NCBI RefSeq assembly: GCF_902459465.1
Contig: NC_047081.1
Coordinates: 6,229,883-6,293,882 of the forward strand
Direction of reading: 5' to 3'
DNA: 64,000 nt
DNA from: Asterias rubens
Lineage: Eukaryota; Echinodermata; Asteroidea; Forcipulatida; Asteriidae
Shown here: positions 33,860-46,000 of the stretch, piece by piece
Layout of the letters: the number at the start of each line of letters is the position of its first letter
Position numbering within the stretch: position 1 is the stretch's first letter
The notes under the pieces: model-generated
The model's database searches: none
Told to the model about the DNA's origin: nothing
The model's input: the letters and a program-made list of their open reading frames with translations, nothing else
Translations under genes and position numbers: made by a program

Positions 33860-35093
33860 AACCTAGCACTACTTTACCGAAGGATACTTCCTCGGTTGGC
33901 TTATTATAAAACTTAGCAAATGTACTTGCATTTGACCAGTCGGCTGTTTTCAAAATTTCTTGGAGCTTTACCCCATGCGCAAAAGCTGCCGATGAGCTGC
34001 ACTGCGAAAACTATGAGCAGTGTAAACAGAGGGATCTATTCCCGCTGCACATAAAACGGCTTTCATCCATCGAGCCAACGTTCCAGTGGTTACTTTTTTA
34101 TGTGGCTTTTTGGTTGATATAAACAGTTTAGTTTCCTCACTAACTGTTCTAAGCGACTCAGTACGATCCAAGTAATCGTTCAATGTGCGGAGAACGCATA
34201 ACTTTGTGTTCTCATCAAATTTTGGTATAACTATTTTGTTATGTCCCAATCCTCTTTTTGGGCAGTTCGTTTTCAATAAATCCAAAACGGAAATAACACA
34301 GGAATTAACTAAAATATTCAAGTGACTAGTATCTATACTAGCCAGCGTTTGGGTTCTTTGAGCTGATACAAGAGCATTGGAGTTAAAAGTTTCTGACTTA
34401 AAACTAATAAAGAAAGTTCAATTGTTAACTGGCAAATATTTTAAATTATCTAAAACAATTGAAACTTTCCATGTTTTTGAGTATCTCGGTTTCGGAGGTG
34501 TTTTATTAAATACTCCCCTCATTAAACGTACTATTAGAGGGTGTTGACCCGCTACATGTCCCTCAATTCTAAGTAGGGCTGAAGACAGAGCTTGGCCCAA
34601 TTTCACGGCTCTGCTTATCGCCGAATTCTGCGCTTTATACGATCGCGATTCCCCGCTTACGTGCAAGCGCCGAATTTCTGCGCTAGCCCAGTAAGCGTAG
34701 AATGCCAAGGAAAGTGAAGTACGCACGCGCAGAAGCCCAAATTCGCCGCTAACCCGTTGAATGAGCATTGGCTAAGAAATTTACAGTGGGAGATAATGGA
34801 TTAACTTGTTGTCCGCAACACCAACTAGTCCAGCTTTTCCAAGCTGATTCATATTGCAGCTTTGCACTTGACCGCCATGAGTTTGCGATGAGGTTGGAAG
34901 CTTCTGCCGAAATGCCTTTTGTTTTCCAACATTCCCTGAGATGACCCAAGCGACCAGGTGCAGGTTTGGAACTGGCAGTAGTGGTTGATGCATCAGACAA
35001 AACTCTGGTAGTTTGATTGGGTTTGCAATTACCATCTGTAGCAACTGTGGAAACCACGGTTGGGCCTTCCATAGAGGGGCGATGAGAAGGCAA
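33860..35093 (-). pseudogene. DIRS tyrosine recombinase, broken, with an inserted repeat
   Basis: N-terminal core-binding part: NSWRSSAKLQYESAWKSW (about 34880). Catalytic part: HPLIVRLMRGVFNKTPPKPR (34540), KKPHKKVTTGTLARWMKAVL (34090), AHSFRSAA (33995) and, after a frameshift, ASTFAKFYNK with the candidate nucleophile Tyr (33905). A ~165-bp GC-rich repeat (about 34588-34757) sits between the two parts and is open in frame. Confidence 0.8.
34588..34757. mobile_element. GGCCCAATTTCA-type repeat inserted in the recombinase
   Basis: GCTTGGCCCAATTTCACGGC, CGCCGAATTCTGCG and ACGTGCAAGCGCCGAATTTC have no place in a recombinase and resemble the AGGGCCCA(A/G)TTT pieces at 1808 and 9087. Confidence 0.6.
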
Positions 35094-35449
35094 ACAGGAG
35101 TTTGCTCTCGTGATATTTTGTCAAAAATTCTACAGAGCAAACAGAAAAATGTAAGGTGTTATACCAAACCACTGCATTGAGAAAGCGTCAATGGCCCATG
35201 CATTAGAGTCTGATTTCCATGACACATAGCAATCTATCTTGTTATTAATATAAGATGCGAACAAATCAACATCTGGGTATATTTGTGTGTTGTTGACAAC
35301 ATCCCAGAATATACGTGAGTTGAGACTCAATTCTTTATTCAATTTGTTACGAGAAAGGTAATCTGCAGTGGTATTATGTACTCCCGCGATATGGGTTGCG
35401 GATAGAGTAATATTTCTTTCGATACACCAAAGGAAGATTTTTGATGCGA

Positions 35450-36499
35450 GGTCATTTAAGGGACCAACAGTTCCCCTTTCTCGAAATATAAGACACAGCT
35501 GTGCTATTGTCTGATTTGATCAGAACATGAACATTATTGAGAGTTTCACAGAGAGTTACCAGTGCATTTTGAGCTGCCAATAACTCCAACATATTTATAT
35601 GCAACTGTTGTTGTGTTTTGGACCACTGACAATGTGTGTGTAAGAGTTGTCCGTTTCGGAGACCCCCAGCCGGTATTACTGGCATCTGTACAGATAACAA
35701 TAGTATTGGGTGTTTTTTTAATTGACGATTTTACATCATCGCATGGAATATCCAACCACCATGTTGTCTCTTCTCCTATAGTTTGGTTTACTGCAATATT
35801 TGCATCATAATTGCCATACTCATTTTCTAGGGTATTCAATTTGGCAGATTCGAGTTTTCGAAAATGCAATTTTCCTCGTGGAAAAGCATCAAATGTGGCA
35901 ATAATCATGCCTATGAATTTTGCGAGATTCCTTAAAGTCAAGACTTTCTTTTCCAGAATTTGTGTTCCCTCCAATTTTAACTTGTGTATTTTCGACTTTG
36001 GAACGTTGATCGTCATTGTTTTGGAATCGATCTCAACGCCCAGGTACGTTGAATGGGTCTGCAGTTTCAAGCAGGATTTTCCCTTGTTTATCTGGAATCC
36101 CAAATATTCCAATAACTGTACCACAAAGGTTGTTTGTTCATTGCTTTCATTCTCCGATGAAGCAGTGATCAGACTATCGTCAATAAAAATTACCAACCGA
36201 ATTCCTTTACTTCTTGCTGCTGCAATGACTGGTTTCATCACCTTTGTGATAAATTCGAGGGGCTGAGCTCAGCCCGAAAGGAAACAGGTGAATCTATAGA
36301 ACTGATTCTCCCATGAAAAGCACAGATAATTGTTTGATCAATCTCACACATTGGGATTGCGAAGTACGCATCTTTCAGGTCAATGGAAGTATTAAGGGTC
36401 ATTGGATTGAATAATTCCCTTAACAAGTTTTATATTTTCCATTTTAAAATTTTCATATCTTACAAAAGTATTCAAATCTTTCAGATTTATAACCGGTCT
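35450..36499 (-). pseudogene. DIRS reverse transcriptase-RNase H, broken
   Basis: The RT starts at the RPVINLKDL motif (36499). Frame changes occur near 36415, 36240 and 35640. The catalytic motif is FIDD in place of the usual YxDD. RNase H acidic motifs (CTDAS, LELLA, KSDNS) are visible. Non-functional as it stands. Confidence 0.8.
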
Positions 36500-36505
36500 C
36501 AGTCG

Positions 36506-36667
36506 ATGTCCAATACAATAATGAAACGAACATCAGATCCTGAAATAAACAACGAGTTCAACCTGGAATTTGTTTCTATTCAAACTCAGCAGCCATATAA
36601 TTATAATGAGTTGGCCATGAAGTTTTGTCCGAAGTCGAAAAGGACCAGGATCCAGAGGATACAATGA
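36506..36667 (+). pseudogene. Duplicate of the 67-aa ORF, truncated
   Basis: Same start and first ~48 codons as 28620, with a few substitutions (YDEL to YNEL, SKSK to PKSK). A ~15-bp insertion near 36655 shifts it to an early stop. Confidence 0.6.
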
Positions 36668-37078
36668 ATCAGATGGGGGTTCAACGGTGCTTTCCCTAAT
36701 TCAACTGGCAGCAGAGGGGCATTGAGTCGTATTTCCTTTTTATACTGGACTCCAAACGTGTGTATCCCTATTATGAGCATTCGTCATGATCTTTGATGTT
36801 GTTTACTCGCATCGCAGAATTTCTGGATACTCAACAAAGTGGTAAGGGCAACAATGTATGAAACAATGACATGAACATACACAAAAAGTCATAATTCTTG
36901 GAAATAATTATTCCATGTGAAATAAAGTGAACCTTCATTAACAGAAAGTAACATTCAACTGCCAATTGGAAACGGGAAATTTCGAAAGGCGTGAAGCAGG
37001 GTGCCAAGGAGCTGTATTTTTGTGGCTGCCTGACGGTGGCCAGTTGATATATTTTTATATGGACTTTGATTGGCAAAG

Positions 37079-37773
37079 ATGAACAGCTCTGACCCGCTCA
37101 CCAAGGACCGTGGTCTCGTGTCATCGAAACACGAAACATCACTGAAGCTGCACCGGAGGAACTCCATCCATAGGGAGCGTCTTGATCAGGAGCTAAGACG
37201 TCTCGACAAGGAGCAGGAAAAGTGCATTCGAAGATCTCACATCGAGATCTGCTCTCTCTCAAGATACAAGAAGAACCTCGTGCGTGACCTCGGCAGGCTC
37301 TCCTTCTCAGAAGTTGAGACAAATGAAGACGCCAACGGAGATACTATAACTGATGAGGCATTTAAGCCGACGGGCGAGCGCAAAAGGAAATTTAGCTTCA
37401 CTCCGGCTACGCCTGCAGACGCAATCGCCAGACGCATCTCACTGCCTGCTCTCTTCCCAGACGGGAGCAGCAGCATAGTCAAGAAAGACCTGTTCTTAGA
37501 CAAACGGATGACCCGTGAGATAAACAGAATAAAGCATCAATGCGCTCTGGAAAAGATAATAGCAACGATTTGGATTCCAGCAGGAAAGGCAAACCACGTA
37601 TTCCGGCTAATGCTTGGTACCATGACAACCAACAGGTCGCAAAAGCGCGGGAAAGATCTGTGTTTGATCGTCTGTCGTCCGAAAGTGGCATGAACTCAAA
37701 ACCGTGCGGGGAGTTCTTAAAAAGTGTAAGAAAACGAAGGACCTTTACCGCAGCAATGAAATGCAAACCATGA
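37079..37773 (+). pseudogene. Frameshifted duplicate of the 241-aa coiled-coil ORF
   Basis: Aligns with 29178-29903 at high identity. Three codons are lost near VSSHGEHE. A 4-bp loss at about 37527 (AACAGAATAAAGCATC versus AACAGACTCAAGAAAGCATC) shifts the frame, and the original frame resumes only as a separate ORF at 37540. The last ~18 codons are replaced (RRTFTAAMKCKP then stop). Confidence 0.8.
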
Positions 37774-37949
37774 AATGTAAATATTATTGTAAGATGCATT
37801 CATTTAATGTGAAATCATTCAATCTGGGTTGTACAAAGACAAAATTACCAGAGCAACAGGATTTGAACTCGCAACCTCCAGAATATTATGTGCCGGTGTC
37901 GTATGTTTTGACCTCTATGCAATACTATCTGGAGCACATTATTGTATGT

Positions 37950-38060
37950 TCAATTATGTCCGCCGGACGGTTTTGCATATGCAATCGTGTCCGCCCGGAC
38001 GCTGCTGCATAATGCAATTGTGTCCACCACGACACATTTGTATATGCAGTTGTGTCCGCC
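37950..38060. repeat. TGTCCGCC-type repeat fragment
   Basis: TGTCCGCCGGACGGTTTTGC, TGCATATGCAATCGTGTCCG and TGCAATTGTGTCCACC in tandem; relative of the element at 32828. Confidence 0.65.
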
Positions 38061-38154
38061 TTTACTTTCCCACCCGGAATAATCACCCTTTCCTAGTTTG
38101 GGGAGAGACATGACGGACCCCAATCACTTACTGGTGCCAGCAGTAAAAGTCATG

Positions 38155-38400
38155 CCCTTTGGTACGGGAATATGATTCGAACAGGACGTCCCAGCTCTGG
38201 AAAGCCCGCAATTGAACTATCCAGTGTACCGTTGCCAGTGCCCGTTGGTGTTTGAAGCTGGTTTTTATTACTACTTAAAATAAAGTCACTGGCGTATAAT
38301 TATAAGCAAAATAGACAACAAAGAAATACTACCGGGTATTGAACCCAGGCCTCGAGGCTCCCAGCCAATTCGCACCTCATGTAGCTACGGTGCGATCTGG
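38155..38400 (-). repeat. Pair of tRNA-like (SINE-type) modules, duplicate
   Basis: Same arrangement as at 31925, with the first B box degraded to TGTTCGAATCATA and the second GGGTTCAATACCC kept. Confidence 0.55.
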
Positions 38401-39282
38401 CTGTAGTTTTTTTAATTTATTTTTTATAAAATAATATTATATTGAAACAAAATTTCAATACCAAACCAAATTAAACACGCAACTATAGACGGAATTACAG
38501 GTGGGGTTAATAATGTGAAGTTTGGAAAAGATTTGTTATCGTGGGAGCTGTTTTAAATTGTACAAATTGACAAAATAAATCTTGAGAAATCGAAAAGGTA
38601 ACGGTGGGACTTTCTCTCTGCTCTTGAGCGTTTAGTTATTTAACAACAACCGCAGCACTTGGCTGGTGGTTCTGGATGACTGGAAGTGGGTTCCAGGGTG
38701 AGTGTTTATCTGATAAGAGTCACAGTGAAACCGGTGAATAAAATTTGGCATTTGTCATGCATTTATATCAGATTTGGGCCGAAAATTGGGCCGGAATTCC
38801 TCAATACGAAGGTCTAAGTCCAGCAATTTTATCAAACAAATTTGAACCCATAATTGAAAAGTTATGGGCCGAATTTAAGAAAAACGCAAGGGGTTACGCC
38901 AATTTTTTTGTCAAATGTTGGCTTCGATTTTAAACAATCAAAAGGGGGTAATATTCAGCATTTGTATCTAATTTGGACCAAAAAATAACAACAACAAATT
39001 TAAGGCAGAACACTAAGAAAAACACAACAAGTCCAGCAATGTTATATCAAATTTGAACCTATATCTGAAACATCCTCCTCAGCCCAATGTTAATTTCCTA
39101 TTGGGTGGCCGAATGCCCGGCGTACAGAATTCCATGGGACACCGAAATTGTCTGATTTTTTGATAAAGAGGTAATTTCTCACTAAAATATTAAAAGACTT
39201 CTAGCTGAAAGTCTTTTATTCCTATCTGAAATCATACAAATTCGTCAAACAAGGTTGAATATTGTTCATTGCCTTTAAAGCC

Positions 39283-39435
39283 ACTGCAGAGTGGAGACGT
39301 TTGGTATCCTGTCATGGATCAATCTTCTTATTTGTTGTATCTCAACGTATGCATAAATCAGCATAGAACAAACCTGTGAAAATTTGAACTCGATTGGTCG
39401 TCAAAGTTGCGAGAGAATAATGGAAACAAATTAAC
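39283..39435 (+). mobile_element. TTAA MITE family 1, fragment
   Basis: Left third only: AACCTGTGAAAATTTGAACT and GTCAAAGTTGCGAGAGAATA. Confidence 0.75.
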
Positions 39436-39638
39436 CCTAAAAATAATATTCAACAAGATATATAGTGTTATTGTATCTATAGGGCAAGTCTCTCGTGTTT
39501 TTTTGTTTGTTTGTTTGCTTGTTTGTTTTTACCGAACCTCTGAAATGGGTTGCCAGTGAAGTTCTTGAGGCACTGTACATGTTCCATGCATAATTCTCTC
39601 CAAGGCTGCACGGATGATGAAGCCAAGAAGTCTACCCA

Positions 39639-39684
39639 TTTCTTCTTCTTCTTCTTCTTCTTCTTCTTCTTCTTCTTCTTCTTT
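39639..39684 (+). repeat. (TTC)n microsatellite
   Basis: About 15 uninterrupted TTC units. Confidence 0.95.
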
Positions 39685-39951
39685 GTGTGTGTGTTTTCAG
39701 GGTGGGATTATTGTAACTTATTCAGTTCTTAGGGCGGATTACAAAAAAAACTGATTAATATTCATGTAGTCGAGACAGCACTCTGCCTTGAAGAAAAACC
39801 ATTATTTTAAAAGCGTCTTTACCTAAATCTCTTTGTATTTATATGCATTAGCCAGTCTAATGGTGCTGTCCACAATTGAGAGTACGTTCATATAAAAGTG
39901 TAAATAGATTTTCCAGTGAGAGTGGTTGATTAAATCGAGGTCGTCCTCTTA

Positions 39952-40345
39952 AAGACACTGGACACTATTGGTCAAAATTGTCAAAGACCAGTCTTCTCAC
40001 TTGGTGTAGATCTCAACATATGCAAAATAAGAACCTGTGAAAGTTTGAGCGCAATCGATCATCAAAGTTGGGAGATAATAATAACAACAACAGAAAAACA
40101 CCCTTGTCACACAGAGTTGTGCGCTTTCAGATGCTTGATTTCGAGACCCCAAATTCCAAATTCTGCCAATTTGGTAACTGTCAAAGACCAGTCTTCCCAC
40201 TTGGTGTATTTCAACATAACATAAAATAACAAACCTGTGAAAATTTGAGCTCAATCAGTCGTCGAAGTTGCGAGATAATAATGAAAGAAAAAACAACCTT
40301 GTCACACAAAATTGTGTGATTTCAGATGCTTGATTAAATCAAATT
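39952..40345 (+). mobile_element. Two tandem partial copies of MITE family 1
   Basis: The first starts TTAAAGACACTGGACACTAT and breaks at 40155 inside the palindrome; the second starts at AATTTGGTAACTGTCAAAGA and breaks at 40345. Same orientation. Confidence 0.8.
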
Positions 40346-40864
40346 TAATGTCATGCATACGGGCCGTGGAGACGCAGGTGTTCAGGCTCAAATGTAATTC
40401 TAAGATACAGAAGAAATGAAATATCTAGTTTTGAAATCGTTAATAAAGGAGATTCCCAAAGGATATGATTCGATTTCCATGAATACAACCAATGTTAATT
40501 TTAACATAGTCAGAGTGTGTTTGGTTCACGTTTTAAGCATGTAAAATGGCCCAGCGCTCTGGGTCTCAACTAGCCAAACAGAACATCTTTTGTTGAATGT
40601 GCAAGTATGATTTTATTCGATCCTACACATCCCCGGCACTGGACGCGGTTGGCAATCACACACAAATAATTGTAAGCATTACAGATAATACTCGGTAACG
40701 AGCAAATGAGAGCTGTTGATAGTTTTACAAAAAAACACAACGTTTTTATAAAATCGGCTAAGGATATTTTCGGCACATGCAATACAAATTTTAATTCTCT
40801 TGAACCATAATCACAACAAAAATCACTAATTTTATCATTTTTTATTATTTATATTATTGTTTTG
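40346..40864. other. No gene recognised
   Basis: AT-rich spacer between MITE copies. Confidence 0.4.
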
Positions 40865-41258
40865 TTAAAGACACTGGACTGGTAATTTTCAAGGTTCAGT
40901 TTTCTCACTTGGTGTATCTCAACATATACATAAAATAACAAACCTGTGAAAATTTGAGCTTGATTGGTCATCGGAGTTGCGAGCTGATAATGAAAGAATA
41001 AACCCCATTGCTTCACGAAGTTGTTCGCTTTCATCAGATGCTTGATTTCGAGACCTCAAAATCTAATTTTGAGGTCTCGAAATCAAATTCAAATATTTTA
41101 GTGGAAAATCACTTCTCTCTCGAAAACTATGTTACTTCAGAGGGAGCCATTTCTCAAAATGTTTTATACTATCAACATCTATCCATTGCTTGTTACCAAG
41201 TAAGGTTTAATGCTGACAATTATTTTGAGTAATTACCAGTAGTGTCCACTGCCTTTAA
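40865..41258 (+). mobile_element. TTAA MITE family 1, full-length
   Basis: TTAAAGACACTGGACTGGTA to GTGTCCACTGCCTTTAA; central palindrome present. Confidence 0.92.
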
Positions 41259-41437
41259 GGTCATAAAACTAATTAAAGCATTCTCTTCCGAAACTCCTCT
41301 CGAATCCCATCAATCCCCCGAACACTTACAACAAGATAATGAGCTCTTGTGTCTAATGACTTGTTGGTTTCCTCCGTGGAGAATGTCACTAAAAATAAGC
41401 AATGATATGAACCTTTGCGAGCACACCATCTGTTCTC

Positions 41438-41815
41438 ATCAAAGATACTGGACACTATTGGTAATTGTCAAAGACCAGTCTTCTCACTTGGTGTATCTCA
41501 ACATATGCATAACCTGTGAAAATTTGAGCTCGATTGGTCGTCGGAGTTGCGAGATAACTATGAAAGAGAAAAATTATCACACGAAGATGTGTGCTTTCAG
41601 ATGCTTGATTTCGAGACCTCAAATTCTACACTTGAGGTCTCGAAATCAAATTCGTGAAAAATTACATATTTTCACGAAAACTACGTCACTTCAGAGGGAG
41701 CCGTTTCTCACAATGTTGTATACCATCAACCTCTCCCAATAACTCGTTACCATGTGAGGTTTCATGCTAATAATACTAATTTTGAGTAATTACCAATAGT
41801 GTGCACTGCCTTTAA
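41438..41815 (+). mobile_element. TTAA MITE family 1, near full-length
   Basis: AAAGATACTGGACACTATTG to GTGCACTGCCTTTAA. Confidence 0.9.
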
Positions 41816-42961
41816 CGTGGCATTAACAAGGAGGCCATTTTGTACTATGATCACAAAACAGTCAGTTTAAAATGCCTCCCCATTTGCATTAATGTTGTCA
41901 TATCTACAAAAAAGTTGCGGTACTCTAAAGCCCGTTATGAGAGCAATTTAGCAAGGGCCAGTCCCTTGCTAAATTGTAGCATGACTTTAACATTTTACAA
42001 AATGCACCTCGTGTGAAAAAACAAAATTTTCTGTCTTCTGCCCAAGTTCTCTTGTGAATCTTTTCAAAATATTGAGTAGCACATAACGCAAAAAGTTAAA
42101 TGAGAACACGGCTGAACTGACTAGTAACTTATCGACGTTTCGACTGGTCTTCAACGATCATAATCTGTGTTTGTGAGTGGCTTTGTGCTTCGGTAGCGCG
42201 CACTAATCGGTCAAAACATCACCTTCTTGACTCTCGTAATCAGATTCGATCCGTCTATATTGCCAAGGCAGGTGGAAGCTTTCTCCTCAATAAGATATCC
42301 CCACAGTCCATATTTGTTTTAAAGATTTAATCAGAGTACATCTGTCCATATCCTCACCGGACAGCTGTTGGACGCGAGTCTTCTCGGGCAGCCAGATCAA
42401 ATCTTTAAACCGCAAAGATTGAATAATATATTTATCATACTCGGGTGTTTGACACCTGAAAGATTTTCCTTGTGTCGAGGACAGACATTGCGATCCGACT
42501 TTGATTAAAAAGCAACTCTTGTTCTTGGCAACATTCACACACGAAATTGTCAGATTTGTTTTCGAAAAAGCGCAAGTCGTTTTTTTTTTCACTCAGCGTA
42601 TTTTATCGCACACAGTGCGAAGCCACGAACTTTTAGCTATTACAAAACACAAGCATCGTAGTTATTTTAATGAACTATAAGGTTGCAGTCTACAAATACA
42701 CACATAGGCCTATCACGCTATGAACTGATTACGAAATAAGCACTGTGAACTGATTACGAAATAAGCAGACAAACAATTATTGCTGGGGGCTTTCTTGATG
42801 AGAGTATTTTATTACCCAAACATTTCTTGGCATTCTTCGGCCGTGTGTAATCTGTGACAGAGAGGGGTGTCTTTTGAGGAAAAGATGATGTGCATTCCTT
42901 GGATGTAAGAGTGTATGAGATTTGGTACATCTTTATCTCTGATTGAGAATTACCTACCAAG
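41816..42961. other. Region upstream of the opsin gene
   Basis: Contains a hairpin TTTAGCAAGGG/CCCTTGCTAAA at 41947-41978, related to the MITE at 60738. No clear TATA box near the opsin ATG. This is where the promoter should lie; nothing specific can be called. Confidence 0.4.
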
Positions 42962-43025
42962 ATGGCGGATGATGGCTCAACGGACACAGTGAAGATAATC
43001 GTCGGGGGGTTCATGATTTTTCAGA
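42962..43025 (+). CDS. RRH: Opsin exon 1 (N-terminus, start of TM1)
   Basis: Encodes 'MADDGSTDTVKIIVGGFMIFQ' split-marked here as residues 1-21 (MADDGSTDTV then KIIVGGFMIFQ). The ATG sits in a good context (CCAAGATGG). The donor A|GTGAGT leaves phase 1, exactly what exon 2 needs (it starts with two bases of a codon), and the hydrophobic KIIVGGFMIFQ run continues into the TM1 of exon 2. The N-terminal tail is short for an opsin. Inferred from phase and hydrophobicity; no family match of its own, so this is the least certain exon. Confidence 0.6.
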
Positions 43026-46000
43026 GTGAGTTATATAATATTAATTATGGTTTTAATCTTAAAGACAGTGGACACTTTTGGTAATTGTCAAAGACCAGTC
43101 TTCCCGATCATTTGGTGTATATCAACATATCCATAAAATAACAAACCTGTGAAAATTTGAGCTCAATTGGTCGTCGGAGTTGCGACTGAGATAACTATGA
43201 AAGAAAAAACACCCTTGTCACACGAAGTTATGTGCTTTCCGATGCTTGATTTCGAGACCTCAAATTTTAAACTTGAGGTCTTAAAATCAAATTCGTTGAA
43301 AAATTACTTTTTAAGGCAGTGGGCACTTTTGGTAATTACTCAAAATTTAGCATAAAACCTTACTTGGTAACGAGTAATGGGGAGAGGTTGATGGTATAAA
43401 ACATTGTGAGAAACGGCTCCCTCTGAAGTGACATGAATTTCGAGGAAGAAATAATTATAATATTAGGAGGCCTCGAAATCAAGCATCTAAAAGCACACAA
43501 CCTCGTGTGACAATGGTGTATATTCTTTCATTATTATCTTGCACATTAGACGACCAATTGGGGCTCAACTTCCACAGGTTTGTTATTTTATGCATACAGC
43601 AAGTGTGAAGACTGGTCTTTGACAATTTTATTACCAATAGTGTCCATTGTACACGTTGCCTTGGATCGGACGAGTTGGTCTATAAAAAAGCGTTTGAAAC
43701 CGTTTGTTATGAAATGTATATGGTTGGAAACGTGAAACTTTGGTTGAAAAGTAGAATACAATGATCCACACAAGTATCACTCAAAATTGCACGGTTTTCA
43801 TTTTACGTCGCGAATTAACACGGTCGGCCATTTATGGGAGTCAACCTTTTGACTCCTATAAATGGCCGACCGTGTTAGTCGACGAGGTAAAACGAAAACC
43901 ACCTTTTACAGCATCTTTCTATCCATATCAATTTTATAACAAACGGTTACAAACGCTTTTCAAAGACCAACTCGACCGATCCAAGGCAACGTGTTCCTTT
44001 AAACACCAATGTGTATTATAGCACTGTTACTCAGTAGGCCAGTCTGTGTTTGGTGCTGCACTTGGAGAGCTGGGGAAAGTACTGAGTACACAGTGCTAAA
44101 ACACATCTGTGTTGTAAAAGGTTAAACCAAAATTTTATTTCTTTATCCCCGATGCAAAAATAATATCGATTAAAGGCAGTGGACACTATTTGTAATTACT
44201 TATAATTAATACCAGCATAAAACTCGGTTGGTAACGATAATAGGGAGAGGTTGATAGTATAAAACATTGTGAGAAACAGCTCCCTCTGAAGCGACGTAGT
44301 TTTCGAGAAAGAAGTAATTTTTTACGAGTTTGATTTCGAGACCTCAAGTTAGAATTTTAGGTCTCGAAATCAAGCATCTGAAAGCACACTACTTCGTGTG
44401 ACAAGGGTGTTTTTTATTTCATAGTTATCTCGCAACTCCGACGACCAATCGAGCTCAAATTTTCACAGGTTTGTTACTTTTTGCATATGTTGAGATACAC
44501 CAAGTGAGAAGACTGGTCTTTGACAATTACGAATAGTGTCCATTGTCTTTAAGTTAAATGTATATCTTCAGTTGAAGGAGCATCTTTGTTTTTTTTTTTT
44601 TTCTCGGAACAGTTGAATAAATTACCAATCCTCGTGTTTTTTTTTTCAATCAGCTAAAAACGAACAATCAATGAAATGTTATCCACGTTGGTGGTCACCT
44701 ATAGTATATTCAAAGGAAAACAGCGATAAATGTATTGTTATTGTTCAGAATAGTCCCAAATTGGAGGTGGTAATTAGCTCCGTAAGGAAGTATACCAAGC
44801 TGAGAACAGCCCGTCTCTGTCATGGTGGCTCTGAAGGGACATCACACATCGCAGATACCTTTGCAAATAATTTGCGATATCAAAAATATCTTCATGTCCA
44901 TGCCACCATACTCATCGTGGTACACCGGATTATGCAAACTATACATTGTGATTTAGTACCTAGACGGCAATACTTAAATTATAGTCATTGTGAAATGTTA
45001 TCAGCTTGGCCAGTGACCTACAGTCATATAATTACAAATCCTGCAGTCCAACCAGTTAATTGTTTTTCTGGCGGATTGGCGCTCTTTCTCTCTAAACACG
45101 GCAAGCTTTCAGCTTTGAAATCATTGTATTTAATATTTGTATATAACATTCCATCGACTTTCTTTGTAGCCAATCAGCTCATTTAAAGAAAATGAATTCA
45201 GTAATTAGTGCTTGATTTTACAGAACATTTCAAATTCATCTTATAATGAGTTTTTAATGTCACCAGACTAATTAATTGCATTGTGACATTACAATTTGCT
45301 TTGAGAAGCGCGATTAACAGCTTTGAACAATCTTTAACTTTTCATAAATTGTGTATGTAAAGTTTTAGCCTTCTGTTTTCATCAATAGAGTGACGTCACA
45401 GTTTTGGTTAAATATAGCTTATCGGCTTATTTAATAAAATGAATATGAATTCAGTAGTGCTTGATCTCTCTAAGCAATATTGTTAGATTCATAATTTGTA
45501 TTGTGGCACCACAACTTGCTTTGAAATTAACAGTGATTGATATAGGCAGCTTTTAGAACAATGTTAACTCTGAATTTCCAATTAGTAGAAACGCCTTTAT
45601 TGTAATAATTTATCTTGCTAATTGCTACGGTATCCTCAATTAGCCATTGCCGGATTATTTGGTAACTCCGTCATCATCAGGATGTTCTGGACATTCAAGC
45701 AGCTACGGACGCCTAGCAACAATCTGCTACTAGTCCTTTCTATTGCAAACATAGGTGAGTCTGTTAACTTTATATGACCCTTGACCTATGACATATAAAG
45801 TCCATTTGAATGAATAAGTTGATATGATTATGTTTTGTAAAGGGCCGGTGTTGCAGGATTCTGTCTCTGAGATTGTGTCGCCTTGTGGCGATTTGTGTGG
45901 ATATTCCGTCTGATCTCGCCCTCTTTTGAACCAAATTTCTCCAAAACGGCTCCCTCTGAAGTAACGTAAGTTTGGAGAAAGAGATAATTTCCCAAAACAA

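Larger units (their letters stand above)
33856..36499 (-). mobile_element. DIRS-type tyrosine-recombinase retroelement, 5'-truncated and decayed
   Basis: Reading the minus strand from 36499: RPVINLKDLNTFV then IDLKDAYFAIPM (RT), VIFIDDSLITAS (RT catalytic box at about 36170), CTDASNTGWG, INMLELLAAQNA and KSDNSTAVSYISRKG (RNase H), PDVDLFASYINN (connection), and a tyrosine recombinase (35040-33860). No gag or left terminal repeat remains: the element starts inside RT at the junction with the duplicated locus. Confidence 0.85.
36500..39180 (+). repeat. Duplicated locus, copy 2 (rearranged)
   Basis: Lacks the ~1.7 kb corresponding to 30115-31835, which in copy 1 holds MITEs; instead a TGTCCGCC-type repeat piece sits at 37950-38060. 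Its left edge is the junction with the DIRS element at about 36500. Confidence 0.8.

Noticed and set aside
44671..45186. 171-codon ORF in opsin intron 1 as an opsin exon or separate gene
   Set aside because: No opsin wording, overlaps the 88-bp mini-element, no suitable splice phase; a closer exon 1 candidate with correct phase exists at 42962.
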